Positions 16,894 to 26,656 are shown, counted from the first letter of the stretch. The stretch is DNA of 64,000 nt from Phocaeicola plebeius DSM 17135 (GCF_000187895.1 NZ_DS990133.1:372001-436000), one strand, 5' to 3'. Numbers and translations are program-made. The notes: a model not told the origin generated them from the sequence alone.

Positions 16894-18321
16894 ATGAGAA
16901 GCAGAACATTACTTTCTATTTTTGTAGCAAGCCTGATGGCGTATACAACCTCAGCACAAAAGGTGCACGTACAACCTGTACATGTGGAAGCTCCTTTCCC
17001 CATGGACTCCGTATACTTATGCACATTCCCCAATAAAGAGTTCCCCATTACAAAATATGGAGCAAGAAAAGGGAACAATCATCTAAATACCCAGGCATTT
17101 GCCAAAGCAATTGAAGCATGTAACCGTGCCGGAGGCGGACGAGTGGTAGTTCCTGCTGGAGAATGGTTCACCGGACCTATTCATCTCAAAAGCCATGTCA
17201 ATCTTTTTCTGGAAGAAGGAGCTGTGGTCAGGTTCTCCGACAATCCCAATGATTACCTTCCAGCCGTAATGACTTCCTGGGAAGGACTGGAATGTTACAA
17301 CTACTCCCCACTTATCTATGCATTTGAATGCGAAAATGTAGGTATTTCCGGAAAAGGAACACTGGCCCCGGTCATGGATACCTGGCGTACATGGTTTAAA
17401 CGTCCGGAAGCCCATTTAAACGCATTAAGACAATTATATTCCATGGGGTCAACAGATGTACCTGTAAAACAGCGTCAAATGGCAAAAGGAGAAAATCATC
17501 TCCGACCACACCTCATTCATTTTAACCGCTGCAAAAATATATTATTAGAAGATTTTCACATTCGCCAAAGTCCTTTTTGGACCATCCACCTCTATTTGTG
17601 TAACAGCGGTGTAGTACGTCATCTCGATGTGCAGGCTCATGGACACAACAATGACGGAATCGATTTGGAAATGAGCCGGAATTTTCTGATTGAGAACTGT
17701 AAGTTCGACCAGGGAGATGATGCAGTGGTCATCAAAGCCGGCCGCAACCAGGACGCATGGCGGCTTAACACACCTAGCGAAAATATCGTCGTCCGGGATT
17801 GTGACATCCTCAATGGACATACCCTGCTCGGAATCGGAAGTGAAATTTCCGGAGGAGTACGCAACATCTACATGACCCGCTGTAAAGCCCCACAGAATGT
17901 GCACCGTCTGTTTTTCTTAAAAACAAACCATCGTCGCGGAGGATTCATCGAAAATATTTACTTGGAAGACATCGAAGCTGGAGATATGCTTCGTACATTT
18001 GAAGTAGATACCGACGTATTATACCAATGGAAAGACTTGGTTCCAACTTATGAAACTCGTATCACACGAATAGACGGGATACATGTAAAGAATATCCATT
18101 GCCAGTCGGCCGATGCCATTTACGAACTAAAAGGAGATGCCCGATTACCAATCCGTAATGTATTTGTTGAGAATGTAAAAGTAGATACGGTACGTCAGTT
18201 TATCAATCGGTTATCAAATGTAGAAAATTTTCAGGCTAACGAGGTATCCGCTACTATCTTACTTCACAAAGAAACACCCAGCATTGATTTAGACAAACTA
18301 TATAAGCAAAAAGCGGAATAA
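16894..18321 (+). CDS. Glycoside hydrolase family 28 (polygalacturonase/rhamnogalacturonase-like)
   Basis: A 475-residue secreted right-handed parallel beta-helix enzyme (signal peptide about 1-21). The GH28 catalytic aspartates lie in NNDGIDLE and in DQGDDAVVIKAG, and the loop GHTLLGIGSE replaces the classical GHG segment. The start TKYGARKGNNHLNTQAFAKAIEACNRAGGGRVVVP is the pectate-lyase-superfamily opening. Company with two rhamnogalacturonan acetylesterases and a rhamnose mutarotase suggests action on galacturonic-acid linkages in rhamnogalacturonan; exo or endo mode cannot be read here. It is divergent from the esterase gene and ends at a bidirectional terminator. Confidence 0.94.
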   Translation: MRSRTLLSIFVASLMAYTTSAQKVHVQPVHVEAPFPMDSVYLCTFPNKEFPITKYGARKGNNHLNTQAFAKAIEACNRAGGGRVVVPAGEWFTGPIHLKSHVNLFLEEGAVVRFSDNPNDYLPAVMTSWEGLECYNYSPLIYAFECENVGISGKGTLAPVMDTWRTWFKRPEAHLNALRQLYSMGSTDVPVKQRQMAKGENHLRPHLIHFNRCKNILLEDFHIRQSPFWTIHLYLCNSGVVRHLDVQAHGHNNDGIDLEMSRNFLIENCKFDQGDDAVVIKAGRNQDAWRLNTPSENIVVRDCDILNGHTLLGIGSEISGGVRNIYMTRCKAPQNVHRLFFLKTNHRRGGFIENIYLEDIEAGDMLRTFEVDTDVLYQWKDLVPTYETRITRIDGIHVKNIHCQSADAIYELKGDARLPIRNVFVENVKVDTVRQFINRLSNVENFQANEVSATILLHKETPSIDLDKLYKQKAE

Positions 18322-18324
18322 TAA

Positions 18325-18365
18325 AATAGCGAGAAGTGGCGCCACATTGCCATCTTCTCGCTATT
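18325..18365. terminator. Bidirectional terminator between GH28 and the porin gene
   Basis: Perfect 12-bp stem AATAGCGAGAAG (18325-18336) with CTTCTCGCTATT (18354-18365), extended by an inner TGGC/GCCA pair. It lies between convergent genes and has AT-rich flanks on both sides. Confidence 0.85.
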
Positions 18366-18385
18366 CCATTATAACTTAATCCAAA

Positions 18386-19627
18386 TTAGAACTGGAACAA
18401 AGCTGTAAGAACAATACGGTTATTTTTTACCAAATGAGTATCAGTAACTCTGGCCTTATCAGTATAATCACCATACCATGCTCCGGTCCAAGTATATTCC
18501 GCTCCTAACTTCCAGTTCGGACGGTTATAAGTCAGTTCGGCTCCCAAGGTATTCAACTGATCAATATTTGTCCCTGTACCCAATACTCCGGTCACATTCT
18601 TCGACGCCCCCAAGTTTTTGAGATATCCGGCAAACACTCCGCCACGGAACTTACTTCCATACATCATATTTACCCAAGTATGCGATACACGCAAAGGAGT
18701 GTACTCCTGTTCACCCGTGCGAGAGTCGGTACACGTAATGCCATACCCGCCAATTGTACTGGTTTGCGTCAGGTTTGACCCTAACACGCTCTTGGCTGCC
18801 AGCAAGAAACGGCGGTGCACATATTTCACATGCGCCTCAGCTGAAACTCCTGTCACGCGTTCGCTTACCTTGTATATATTGTCATTGTATTTCGATTCTG
18901 TACGGGGAGACATGGAAGACACATGCACACCCGCTCCGGCAAGCAACCCGGGACGATTGTAATCCATACCCAAATAAAACTCAGGCAAGCAACCGTTCTT
19001 CATAAAGCTCTGGCTTTTAGTCGTAGTAATGGCTCCAGCCTCGTTTGAAGAAGGACCTACCGACAAATATTGTGACTGCCATATAGCAGCGGCTGTCAGC
19101 TTGAAATTTTTGTTCGTAAACCGGTAACGAACCTGCGGTGCACGACTAAAAGGCTGATAAGGTGCTCCCATGTTCAAGTTCAAAATTTCAGGAGCTACAT
19201 CTCCATACAAAGGATGCCATGTTTGTCCAACCAGCAGGGCTGACTTTCCCCAATCAAGATTGAAATATACATGACGAATACGGAACAAAGAATAAGTGGT
19301 ACCCGAACCACGGAAATCGACTTCCACTTTTGCCGAAGTCTTTGCCTTTCCCCAGGTAGGTCCGGTCACATCCACTCCCAATCTGGTATATAATGTATAG
19401 AAGTTACCATCTGGTTTAGCATTCAAATCCTTGCCGTCCGCATCAGGAGCTACATCCTTAGGATACATGTAAAAAAGTCCGTCGACAGTTTCTGAGTTGG
19501 AACGGCTATTATAGAATAAGTCGGTCCGCACCTGTCCATAAAATTTATAACCAAAACCTTCTTTCTGAGCCATTACCCCTGCCGAAGCGGCCATCATGAC
19601 CCACATTAAAAAGCATCTTTTTTTCAT
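18386..19627 (-). CDS. Porin-like outer-membrane beta-barrel protein
   Basis: A 413-residue protein with a signal peptide (about 1-20, ending VMAQ). The rest alternates like amphipathic beta strands and ends in LTALFQF, with a terminal phenylalanine typical of outer-membrane barrels recognised by BamA. Aromatic and glycine-rich strands run throughout (FKLTAAAIWQSQYL, WKLGAEYTWTGAWYG). I do not recognise a specific named family; the closest description is a DcaP/porin-like barrel. It has its own near-perfect promoter at the end of cstA and may supply the outer-membrane pore for the CstA substrate, which is inference from position. Confidence 0.75.
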   Translation of the reverse strand: MKKRCFLMWVMMAASAGVMAQKEGFGYKFYGQVRTDLFYNSRSNSETVDGLFYMYPKDVAPDADGKDLNAKPDGNFYTLYTRLGVDVTGPTWGKAKTSAKVEVDFRGSGTTYSLFRIRHVYFNLDWGKSALLVGQTWHPLYGDVAPEILNLNMGAPYQPFSRAPQVRYRFTNKNFKLTAAAIWQSQYLSVGPSSNEAGAITTTKSQSFMKNGCLPEFYLGMDYNRPGLLAGAGVHVSSMSPRTESKYNDNIYKVSERVTGVSAEAHVKYVHRRFLLAAKSVLGSNLTQTSTIGGYGITCTDSRTGEQEYTPLRVSHTWVNMMYGSKFRGGVFAGYLKNLGASKNVTGVLGTGTNIDQLNTLGAELTYNRPNWKLGAEYTWTGAWYGDYTDKARVTDTHLVKNNRIVLTALFQF

Positions 19628-19655
19628 TGGAAATTACTTTTATCTTTACTGCCCG

Positions 19656-19687
19656 CAAAATTATACATAATCTATAGAACAGCCAAA
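19656..19687 (-). promoter_or_regulatory. Bacteroidetes-type promoter for the porin gene
   Basis: Minus-strand -33 TTTG (19684-19687) and -7 TAATTTTG (19656-19663) with exactly 20 bp between them. It sits between the cstA stop and the porin start, so the porin can be expressed independently of cstA. Confidence 0.75.
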
Positions 19688-19694
19688 CAATTCT

Positions 19695-21134
19695 TTATAA
19701 GGAACGTATCCGGCGAAACCAGCATACAAACCAGACCGCAGCCACCAGTGCACAACACAATCCGACAGGATATGCCACTTCGGCCGACAAGGCCAGCCCT
19801 TCGGGAGCAATGAGAATATATGTGGCACAAACACAAGTCATAAACAGAGCCGGTATCAAGGTTACCCAATAGTTTTTTCGTGCACAAACCAGCCAGACCG
19901 TAATGGCCCATAAGGTAAAGACTGACAAGGTCTGATTACACCAGGCAAAATATCGCCAGATAATCTTGAATCCTTCTGCATCTCCAAAGCTGTACACCAA
20001 CAACAAGATGGTAACCAAGAATATAGGGATACAAATCAACAAACGCTTAGCGATAGAGCGCTGTTCTACATGAAAAAAGTCTGCCACAATCAGACGTGCC
20101 GAACGCAAGGCGGTATCACCACTCGTAATAGGAGCCGCCACAATTCCCAATATGGCCAAAATTCCACCGAATGCACCTAACCAGTCTTTTGATATATCCG
20201 TAGCAACCTTAGCCCCAGAATAAGCTACTCCAGTCACTTTATCCACAATACCGTTCTCCTGAAAGAAATAAGTTGCCGCTGCAGCCCAGATAAGTGCCAC
20301 AATTCCTTCCGTTACCATCGCTCCATAGAAAATCGGACGGCAGTGCTTTTCATTTGTAATGCAACGCGCCATCAAAGGCGACTGGGTAGCATGAAAACCG
20401 CTGATAGCTCCACATGCAATGGAGATAAACATCATTGGGAAAATCGGGTTCTTCTCGTACTTTGTGCCAAATCCCTCCCACATTTCAGGCAAGGCCGGAC
20501 TTTTGACATACAGCATAACAAGGATGCCTACAGCCATAAACAGCAAGGCAAAGGCAAATAAAGGATAAATGCGTCCGATGATTTTATCAATAGGAAGCAT
20601 AGTCGCCAAAATGTAATACAAAAAAATCACGACCATCCAGAAATACACATCCAGCGCAGAAGGAGTCATACCGGCCAGCAGCTCTGCAGGTCCTGAAACA
20701 AAGACCGCACCAACCAGAATCATCAGCAAGACGGTAAACACACAGGCCACCTTTTTAGTCCGGCTTCCTAAATAACGACCGATAATTTCCGGAAGGCTTT
20801 CTCCATTGTTCCGCAGTGATAAAGCTCCGGACAAAAAATCGTGTACGGCTCCGGCGAAAATCGTACCGAACACAATCCACAAATAAGAAGCCGTACCAAA
20901 CTGCGCCCCCATTATCGCTCCGAAAATAGGTCCGAGTCCGGCTATGTTCAAGAACTGAATCATAAAAATTTTCCATGTAGGAAGAGGAATAAAATCCACC
21001 CCATCGGCCATTGTCAAAGCCGGTGTTTTACGTGTGGAATCAGGAGCAAACAAGGAATTGACGTACTTTCCATAAACCCAATATCCCACCACCAATAATA
21101 CCAATGCGAGAGTAAACGTTATCATATCTATCAA
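19695..21134 (-). CDS. cstA: Carbon starvation protein A (CstA), short form
   Basis: Polytopic inner-membrane protein of 479 residues with about 13-14 predicted helices. The FIPLPTWKIFMIQFLNIAGLGPIFGAIMGAQFG segment and GAISGFHATQSPLMARC are hallmark CstA regions. E. coli CstA is about 700 residues, so this is the shorter form common in anaerobes and lacks the long C-terminal region. Members have been linked to peptide and pyruvate uptake under nutrient limitation. A possible -7 box TACTTTTG stands at 21154-21161 on the minus strand. It is followed by a porin-like gene on the same strand. Confidence 0.93.
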   Translation of the reverse strand: MIDMITFTLALVLLVVGYWVYGKYVNSLFAPDSTRKTPALTMADGVDFIPLPTWKIFMIQFLNIAGLGPIFGAIMGAQFGTASYLWIVFGTIFAGAVHDFLSGALSLRNNGESLPEIIGRYLGSRTKKVACVFTVLLMILVGAVFVSGPAELLAGMTPSALDVYFWMVVIFLYYILATMLPIDKIIGRIYPLFAFALLFMAVGILVMLYVKSPALPEMWEGFGTKYEKNPIFPMMFISIACGAISGFHATQSPLMARCITNEKHCRPIFYGAMVTEGIVALIWAAAATYFFQENGIVDKVTGVAYSGAKVATDISKDWLGAFGGILAILGIVAAPITSGDTALRSARLIVADFFHVEQRSIAKRLLICIPIFLVTILLLVYSFGDAEGFKIIWRYFAWCNQTLSVFTLWAITVWLVCARKNYWVTLIPALFMTCVCATYILIAPEGLALSAEVAYPVGLCCALVAAVWFVCWFRRIRSL

Positions 21135-21276
21135 TTTATCTTTTATTATCGCGCAAAAGTAATAAAAAGAAACAAACCATTACTGTTTTCAAGAAAAATT
21201 TACTCCAAAGCCCTCATTCTTTCACCTCTTCTTCCGGCTTATTATCTTCTTTCTCTACATATCCGTAATTTATATG

Positions 21277-21284
21277 TATATTTG
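21277..21284 (+). promoter_or_regulatory. -7 box for the GHL10 gene
   Basis: TATATTTG, 18 bp before the ATG at 21303; this implies a very short leader and argues against any start further upstream. Confidence 0.55.
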
Positions 21285-21302
21285 CACAAACATTTAAAAG
21301 AT

Positions 21303-22961
21303 ATGCGCATACTATTAATCGGTCTTCTATTTATAAGCAGCTTGCTTTCCTTACAAGCTCAGCCTAAAGAGGAAATACGCGCCACCTGGCTGACCACTCT
21401 GGGAGGAATGGACTGGCCTACACGGAAAGCGAATTCGGCCAAAGGAATTGAAGCACAGAAAAATGAGCTGATCCGGCAACTTGATGCCTTAAAGGCAGCT
21501 AATTTCAATACCGTACTTTTTCAAACCCGTCTTCGGGGAGACGTTATCTACCCTTCTGCAATTGAGACCTTTGCAGAAAGTCTTACAGGACATACCGGCA
21601 AGAACCCCGGATATGACCCACTGCAATTTGCAATAGAAGAATGTCACAAACGAGGACTGGAACTTCATGCATGGCTGGTGTGTATTCCTATCGGAAACAA
21701 GCGCCAAGTAACGCTATTGGGAAAGAACTGTGTAGTAAAAAAACAACCGGCACTCTGCAAGCAGTTCAATGGGAGCTGGTACCTTGACCCCGGAAATCCA
21801 GGAACAGCCGATTACCTGAGCCGGATAGCCAAGGAAATCACAAGTCGCTATGACATTGACGGCATCCATTTGGATTATATCCGCTATCCGGAGCAGGGCG
21901 AAAAGTTCCCGGACAAAGATACCTATCGGAAATATGGAAAAAAGCAGGAGCTCAAGCAATGGAGACGGGATAACATTACCCGCATTGTCGCACGAATTTA
22001 CGCGGAAGTAAAACAACTGAAGCCGTGGGTAAAAGTCAGCAGTTCCCCCATCGGGAAATTCAACGACACACGGCGTTATTCATCCTTTGGATGGAACGCA
22101 TACAGCACAGTATATCAGGATGCGCAAAAGTGGCTGAATGATGGTATTCAGGATGCGCTTTTCCCCATGATGTATTTCCAGGGAAATCACTTCTACCCTT
22201 TTGCACTCGACTGGAAAGAAAACAAGAATGAACGTTGGGTCGTACCCGGACTGGGAATCTATTTTCTTCACCCTAAAGAACAGAACTGGAAAGTAGATGA
22301 AATCATACGCCAGATTTACTTCTCCCGAAGAATAGGATTGGATGGACAGGCTTATTTCCGTAACAAATTCATGCTGGAGAATACCAAAGGAATACTAGAC
22401 GAACTGACGAGCCATTTTTACGCCTACCCGGCAGTAGTGCCTCCCATGCGATGGACAAAAGGCAATCTTCCTTCTCAGCCGACTTCTCCTTCTTTAGTAT
22501 TAAAAGGAAACAATATCGAAATGAGTTGGAAGGCATCCCCATCTTTGCTGGGAGGAGTTTATTACCGGATTTATGCATCCGCAACTTATCCGGTAGATAC
22601 AGAGAAGGCTCAAAACCTGATTATTACGCGTACGGACAGTTGTCAATACACTTTTGTGCCGGATTTGTCCACAAAGGGAGGTGTCTATTGGGCGGTTACA
22701 GCCGTAAACCGTTTTGGATATGAAAGCATCCCACTGGCTTTAAACGTACCGACTAAAGACAAGCCTGTGATTTATTACGGAAGCTTTCCGGCTATCCCAA
22801 GCGGATATATGCTCATTGTGAGTGACGCCACAGGCATGGAGATTCTCCGTACAATCCAGCCGGAGAAAGACATTCCTCTGAAAACGGGAAAAGGCTTTTT
22901 CCGATTCAGTCTGTTAGCTCCTGACGGCACAATTACCCCTGCCGGAGTGACGGTGTACTGA
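21303..22961 (+). CDS. GHL10-family (DUF187) secreted glycoside-hydrolase-like protein
   Basis: A 552-residue protein with a signal peptide (about 1-20, LLSLQAQ). A TIM-barrel GHL10 domain (about 22-330) contains EIRATWLTTLGGMDWP, NTVLFQTRLRGDVIYPS, DGIHLDYIRYPEQG and WVKVSSSPIGKF. A fibronectin-III-like module lies at about 390-490, and the tail is beta-rich. GHL10 proteins are predicted or shown to act on peptidoglycan-like or other glycans; in DgiHLDYiRYP the acidic residues are likely catalytic. The start at 21303 is chosen because a possible TTG start at 21282 lies inside the -7 box. No operon partners are evident. Confidence 0.87.
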   Translation: MRILLIGLLFISSLLSLQAQPKEEIRATWLTTLGGMDWPTRKANSAKGIEAQKNELIRQLDALKAANFNTVLFQTRLRGDVIYPSAIETFAESLTGHTGKNPGYDPLQFAIEECHKRGLELHAWLVCIPIGNKRQVTLLGKNCVVKKQPALCKQFNGSWYLDPGNPGTADYLSRIAKEITSRYDIDGIHLDYIRYPEQGEKFPDKDTYRKYGKKQELKQWRRDNITRIVARIYAEVKQLKPWVKVSSSPIGKFNDTRRYSSFGWNAYSTVYQDAQKWLNDGIQDALFPMMYFQGNHFYPFALDWKENKNERWVVPGLGIYFLHPKEQNWKVDEIIRQIYFSRRIGLDGQAYFRNKFMLENTKGILDELTSHFYAYPAVVPPMRWTKGNLPSQPTSPSLVLKGNNIEMSWKASPSLLGGVYYRIYASATYPVDTEKAQNLIITRTDSCQYTFVPDLSTKGGVYWAVTAVNRFGYESIPLALNVPTKDKPVIYYGSFPAIPSGYMLIVSDATGMEILRTIQPEKDIPLKTGKGFFRFSLLAPDGTITPAGVTVY

Positions 22962-23000
22962 TTTTATCCCGAAACGCATGGTAATAAAAGGAATAATCAC

Positions 23001-23008
23001 TAAATTTG
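23001..23008 (+). promoter_or_regulatory. -7 box for purM
   Basis: TAAATTTG, 35 bp upstream of the purM ATG chosen at 23044, supporting that start over upstream in-frame codons. Confidence 0.55.
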
Positions 23009-23043
23009 CACATTCAATTGAAACAAACAAACTTACTATACTC

Positions 23044-24213
23044 ATGAGCAATCAACGATACATGCAGCGCGGCGTATCTGCATCTAAAGAAGATGTACAT
23101 AACGCTATCAAGAACATTGACAAAGGTATTTTCCCAAAAGCATTCTGTAAAATCATTCCTGATATTTTAGGAGGTGACCCGGAGTACTGCAACATCATGC
23201 ATGCCGACGGAGCCGGAACAAAATCTTCACTGGCTTATTTGTACTGGAAAGAAACCGGTGATTTGTCTGTATGGAAGGGTATCGCACAGGATGCATTGAT
23301 TATGAACATCGATGACTTGTTGTGCGTAGGAGCGGTAGATAATATCTTAGTATCTTCTACCATCGGCCGTAACAAGCTGCTTGTACCAGGAGAAGTGATT
23401 TCTGCCATCATCAACGGAACAGATGAATTGTTGGCTGAACTTCGCGAAATGGGTGTCGGCGTATATGCTACAGGTGGAGAAACTGCCGATGTAGGCGACT
23501 TGGTTCGTACGATTATTGTAGACAGTACGGTAACTTGCCGTATGAAACGTGCCGATGTCATCGACAATGCCAATATCCGCCCGGGTGACGTAATCGTCGG
23601 TCTGGCTTCTTATGGTCAAGCTACTTATGAAAAAGAATACAACGGTGGCATGGGAAGCAACGGTCTGACCAGTGCCCGTCATGATGTATTCAGCAAATAC
23701 CTGGCTGAAAAATATCCAGAAAGCTACGACAAGGCTGTACCAGAAGAATTGGTCTATAGCGGTAAACTGAAACTGACGGATGCCGTAGAAGGCTCTCCAC
23801 TGGATGCCGGTAAGCTGGTTCTTTCTCCGACACGTACTTATGCCCCGGTGGTTAAGAAATTGCTGGATGCCCTACGTCCGGAAATCCATGGTATGGTTCA
23901 CTGTTCAGGTGGTGCACAGACAAAAGTACTGCACTTTGTAGGTGACAATTGCCGTGTCATCAAAGACAACCTCTTCCCTGTTCCTCCTTTGTTCCGCACC
24001 ATCAAGGAACAGAGTGGCACTGACTGGGACGAAATGTACAAAGTATTCAACATGGGACACCGTCTGGAAGTTTACTTGTCACCGGAACATGCGGAACAAG
24101 TAATTGAAATCAGCAAGTCGTTCAACATCGACGCACAGATTATCGGACGCATCGAAGAAAGTGACCACAAGGAACTGATTATCCGTTCTGAATTTGGAGA
24201 ATTCAAATATTAA
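23044..24213 (+). CDS. purM: Phosphoribosylformylglycinamidine cyclo-ligase (AIR synthase)
   Basis: Closes the imidazole ring in purine synthesis: FGAM plus ATP gives AIR. The 389-residue protein carries MHADGAGTKSSLAY (substrate/ATP region), MNIDDLLCVGA, the glycine-rich ATGGETADVGDLV and HCSGGAQTKVLHF. The ATG at 23044 (MSNQRYMQRGVSAS) is placed after the -7 box at 23001-23008; an extended in-frame start at 22978 would lie upstream of it. The protein is somewhat longer than the ~345 residues of E. coli PurM, as seen in Bacteroidetes. No other purine gene is adjacent. Confidence 0.95.
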   Translation: MSNQRYMQRGVSASKEDVHNAIKNIDKGIFPKAFCKIIPDILGGDPEYCNIMHADGAGTKSSLAYLYWKETGDLSVWKGIAQDALIMNIDDLLCVGAVDNILVSSTIGRNKLLVPGEVISAIINGTDELLAELREMGVGVYATGGETADVGDLVRTIIVDSTVTCRMKRADVIDNANIRPGDVIVGLASYGQATYEKEYNGGMGSNGLTSARHDVFSKYLAEKYPESYDKAVPEELVYSGKLKLTDAVEGSPLDAGKLVLSPTRTYAPVVKKLLDALRPEIHGMVHCSGGAQTKVLHFVGDNCRVIKDNLFPVPPLFRTIKEQSGTDWDEMYKVFNMGHRLEVYLSPEHAEQVIEISKSFNIDAQIIGRIEESDHKELIIRSEFGEFKY

Positions 24214-24268
24214 TGACCGAACATAGATGGGCGCAGGGAATTTATTACCAACCTGCCCCATTATATTT

Positions 24269-24538
24269 ATGAAGCCACAAGAAAAGAAGGGATGTCTTAT
24301 AGGAATCGGCCTACTTGTTTTATACTGTATCCTTACCTATCTTAGTATGAAATTTGACTCCCCTATTCTTAAAACAAGAAGTTTCGGGATACCAGGATTT
24401 GTCTCTTCATATGTTTTGGGAAAATACTTTGGCATTAAAGATTTTCAATGGAAAACCCAAAGAGATCTACCTCTTATCTTGCTCGGACTCATAATCTTCA
24501 TTTTCTTTACTTGGATAGCCTATGGTAGATTATGGTAA
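24269..24538 (+). CDS. Small membrane protein of unknown function
   Basis: An 89-residue protein with two hydrophobic segments (about 8-24, GCLIGIGLLVLYCILTYL, and about 65-83, LPLILLGLIIFIFFTWIAYG) and a basic loop between them. The start is uncertain: an ATG at 24227 would add 14 residues, but 24269 gives a normal Lys-rich lead into the first helix. It lies between purM and prfA on the same strand. I recognise no family, and no function is proposed. Confidence 0.6.
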   Translation: MKPQEKKGCLIGIGLLVLYCILTYLSMKFDSPILKTRSFGIPGFVSSYVLGKYFGIKDFQWKTQRDLPLILLGLIIFIFFTWIAYGRLW

Positions 24539-24583
24539 ATAACTACCCTTTCAATAACCCAACAGTATAAGCATTCCACTTGA

Positions 24584-25693
24584 ATGGCAGAAAACAATAC
24601 ATTATTAGAAAAATTAGAAGGCTTGGTATCACGCTTTGAAGAAGTGTCTACACTAATTACAGACCCCAACGTGATAGCTGACCAGAAACGATACGTCAAA
24701 CTGACCAAAGAATACAAAGAGCTGGGCGACCTGATGGCTGCCCGCAAGGAGTATCTTCAATGCATCAACGGCTTGGAAGAAGCCAAAATGATGATGAGCG
24801 AGAACGATCCGGAGATGAAAGAAATGGCTCGTGAAGAAGCGGCCTCCTGTGAAGCTCGTATTCCGGAACTGGAAGAAGAAATAAAATTATTGTTAGTACC
24901 GGCAGACCCGCAAGATGACCGAAATGCCATTCTGGAAATCCGTGGTGGTACGGGAGGTGATGAAGCTGCTATCTTTGCAGGCGATTTGTTCCGTATGTAT
25001 TCCAAATACTGCGAATCAAAAGGATGGAAACTGGAAGTATCCAGCGCCAACGAAGGAGCTGCGGGTGGCTTTAAAGAAATTATCTGTTCGGTAACAGGTG
25101 AAAAAGTATACGGTACACTGAAATATGAATCTGGTGTACACCGCGTACAGCGAGTTCCTGCAACTGAAACTCAGGGGCGTGTACACACCTCGGCTGCATC
25201 GGTAGCCGTACTTCCTGAAGCCGAGCCATTCGATGTAGAAATCAACGAAGGTGAAATCAAATGGGATACATTCCGAAGCGGTGGTGCCGGAGGTCAGAAT
25301 GTCAACAAGGTAGAATCAGGCGTACGCTTACGTTACAACTGGAAAAACCCCAACACCGGTATCGTAGAAGAAATCCTCATAGAATGTACGGAAACTCGCG
25401 ACCAGCCGAAGAACAAGGAACGTGCTCTCAGTCGTTTGCGTACATTTATTTATGACAAGGAGCACCAAAAGTACATTGACGACATTGCTTCCAAACGCAA
25501 AACCATGGTAAGTACTGGTGACCGTTCAGCTAAGATACGTACTTACAACTATCCACAAGGACGTATCACTGATCACCGCATCAATTATACCATCTACAAC
25601 CTAGCCGCCTTCATGGACGGTGACATTCAGGATTGCATCGACCACCTGATTGTAGCTGAAAATGCAGAACGATTAAAAGAGAGCGAATTATAA
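24584..25693 (+). CDS. prfA: Peptide chain release factor 1
   Basis: Class I release factor recognising UAA and UAG. The 369-residue protein carries the GGQ peptidyl-hydrolysis motif in RSGGAGGQNVNK (about 232-243). The tripeptide anticodon region reads PAT in RVQRVPATETQGR, the RF1 type rather than the SPF of RF2. No in-frame stop interrupts the reading frame, so there is no RF2-like programmed frameshift. It is followed 70 bp later by pyrF on the same strand. Confidence 0.97.
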   Translation: MAENNTLLEKLEGLVSRFEEVSTLITDPNVIADQKRYVKLTKEYKELGDLMAARKEYLQCINGLEEAKMMMSENDPEMKEMAREEAASCEARIPELEEEIKLLLVPADPQDDRNAILEIRGGTGGDEAAIFAGDLFRMYSKYCESKGWKLEVSSANEGAAGGFKEIICSVTGEKVYGTLKYESGVHRVQRVPATETQGRVHTSAASVAVLPEAEPFDVEINEGEIKWDTFRSGGAGGQNVNKVESGVRLRYNWKNPNTGIVEEILIECTETRDQPKNKERALSRLRTFIYDKEHQKYIDDIASKRKTMVSTGDRSAKIRTYNYPQGRITDHRINYTIYNLAAFMDGDIQDCIDHLIVAENAERLKESEL

Positions 25694-25763
25694 ATACGCA
25701 TGTACGATTTTATCCCACCCCGCGTACAAAAGAATACATTATTACCATTAAAATAAACGTGTC

Positions 25764-26588
25764 ATGAACAAACAAGAATTATTTGAAAACATCAAAAAGA
25801 AAAAATCTTTTTTGTGTGTAGGACTTGATACTGATATAAAGAAAATCCCGGAACACCTTCTGAAAGAAGAAGATCCGATTTTCGCATTCAATAAAGCTAT
25901 CATTGATGCGACAGCTCCCTACTGTATCGCTTATAAACCCAACTTGGCTTTTTATGAAAGTATGGGTGTGAAAGGTTGGATTGCATTCGAAAAAACCGTT
26001 GAATACATCAAAAAGAACTATCCAGACCAGTTCATCATTGCTGATGCAAAACGTGGAGACATCGGTAACACTTCAGCCATGTATGCCCGTACGTTCTTTG
26101 AAGAACTGAATATTGATTCTGTAACCGTAGCTCCTTACATGGGAGAAGACAGCGTAACTCCATTCCTTACTTACGAAGGTAAATGGGTTATCCTACTGGC
26201 ACTGACTTCCAACAAAGGCTCACACGATTTTCAATTGACTACTGATACAGAAGGCGAACGCCTGTTCGAGAAAGTATTACGCAAGTCACAAGAATGGGCT
26301 AACGACCAGAACATGATGTATGTGGTAGGTGCTACCCAGGGACGTATGTTTGAAGATATCCGCAAAATCGTTCCAAACCACTTCTTGCTGGTACCTGGTA
26401 TCGGTGCCCAGGGTGGTTCACTGGAAGAAGTCTGCAAATACGGTATGACTAAAGAGTGCGGATTAATCGTTAATTCAAGTCGCGCCATAATTTATGCTGA
26501 CAAAACAGAAAACTTTGCCAATGTAGCTGCGGAAGAAGCTAAAAAGGTACAACAGCAAATGGAAAAAGAGCTCGCTGCTATTCTTTAA
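25764..26588 (+). CDS. pyrF: Orotidine 5'-phosphate decarboxylase (type 2)
   Basis: Converts OMP to UMP, the last step of pyrimidine synthesis. The 274-residue length and the motifs [11 protein letters not shown] and the catalytic [11 protein letters not shown] fit the longer type 2 family rather than the ~240-residue E. coli form. [14 protein letters not shown] forms the phosphate-binding end and NSSRAIIYA completes the barrel. An intrinsic terminator begins 23 bp after its stop, separating it from the lpx operon. Confidence 0.96.
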   Translation: MNKQELFENIKKKKSFLCVGLDTDIKKIPEHLLKEEDPIFAFNKAIIDATAPYCIAYKPNLAFYESMGVKGWIAFEKTVEYIKKNYPDQFIIADAKRGDIGNTSAMYARTFFEELNIDSVTVAPYMGEDSVTPFLTYEGKWVILLALTSNKGSHDFQLTTDTEGERLFEKVLRKSQEWANDQNMMYVVGATQGRMFEDIRKIVPNHFLLVPGIGAQGGSLEEVCKYGMTKECGLIVNSSRAIIYADKTENFANVAAEEAKKVQQQMEKELAAIL

Positions 26589-26610
26589 GAAACAATTAGT
26601 TTCCACATAC

Positions 26611-26656
26611 AAAGAAGTACAAAGATTTCGTCAGAGATTTTTGTGCTTCTTTTTTT
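26611..26656 (+). terminator. Intrinsic terminator after pyrF
   Basis: Stem AAAGAAGTACAAAGAT (26611-26626) pairs with ATTTTTGTGCTTCTTT allowing G-U pairs, followed by a run of T. Confidence 0.8.

Noticed and set aside
21282-21302. TTG start extending the GHL10 protein by 7 residues
   Set aside because: It overlaps the TAnnTTTG box, so it would precede transcription start; the ATG at 21303 directly precedes a normal signal peptide.
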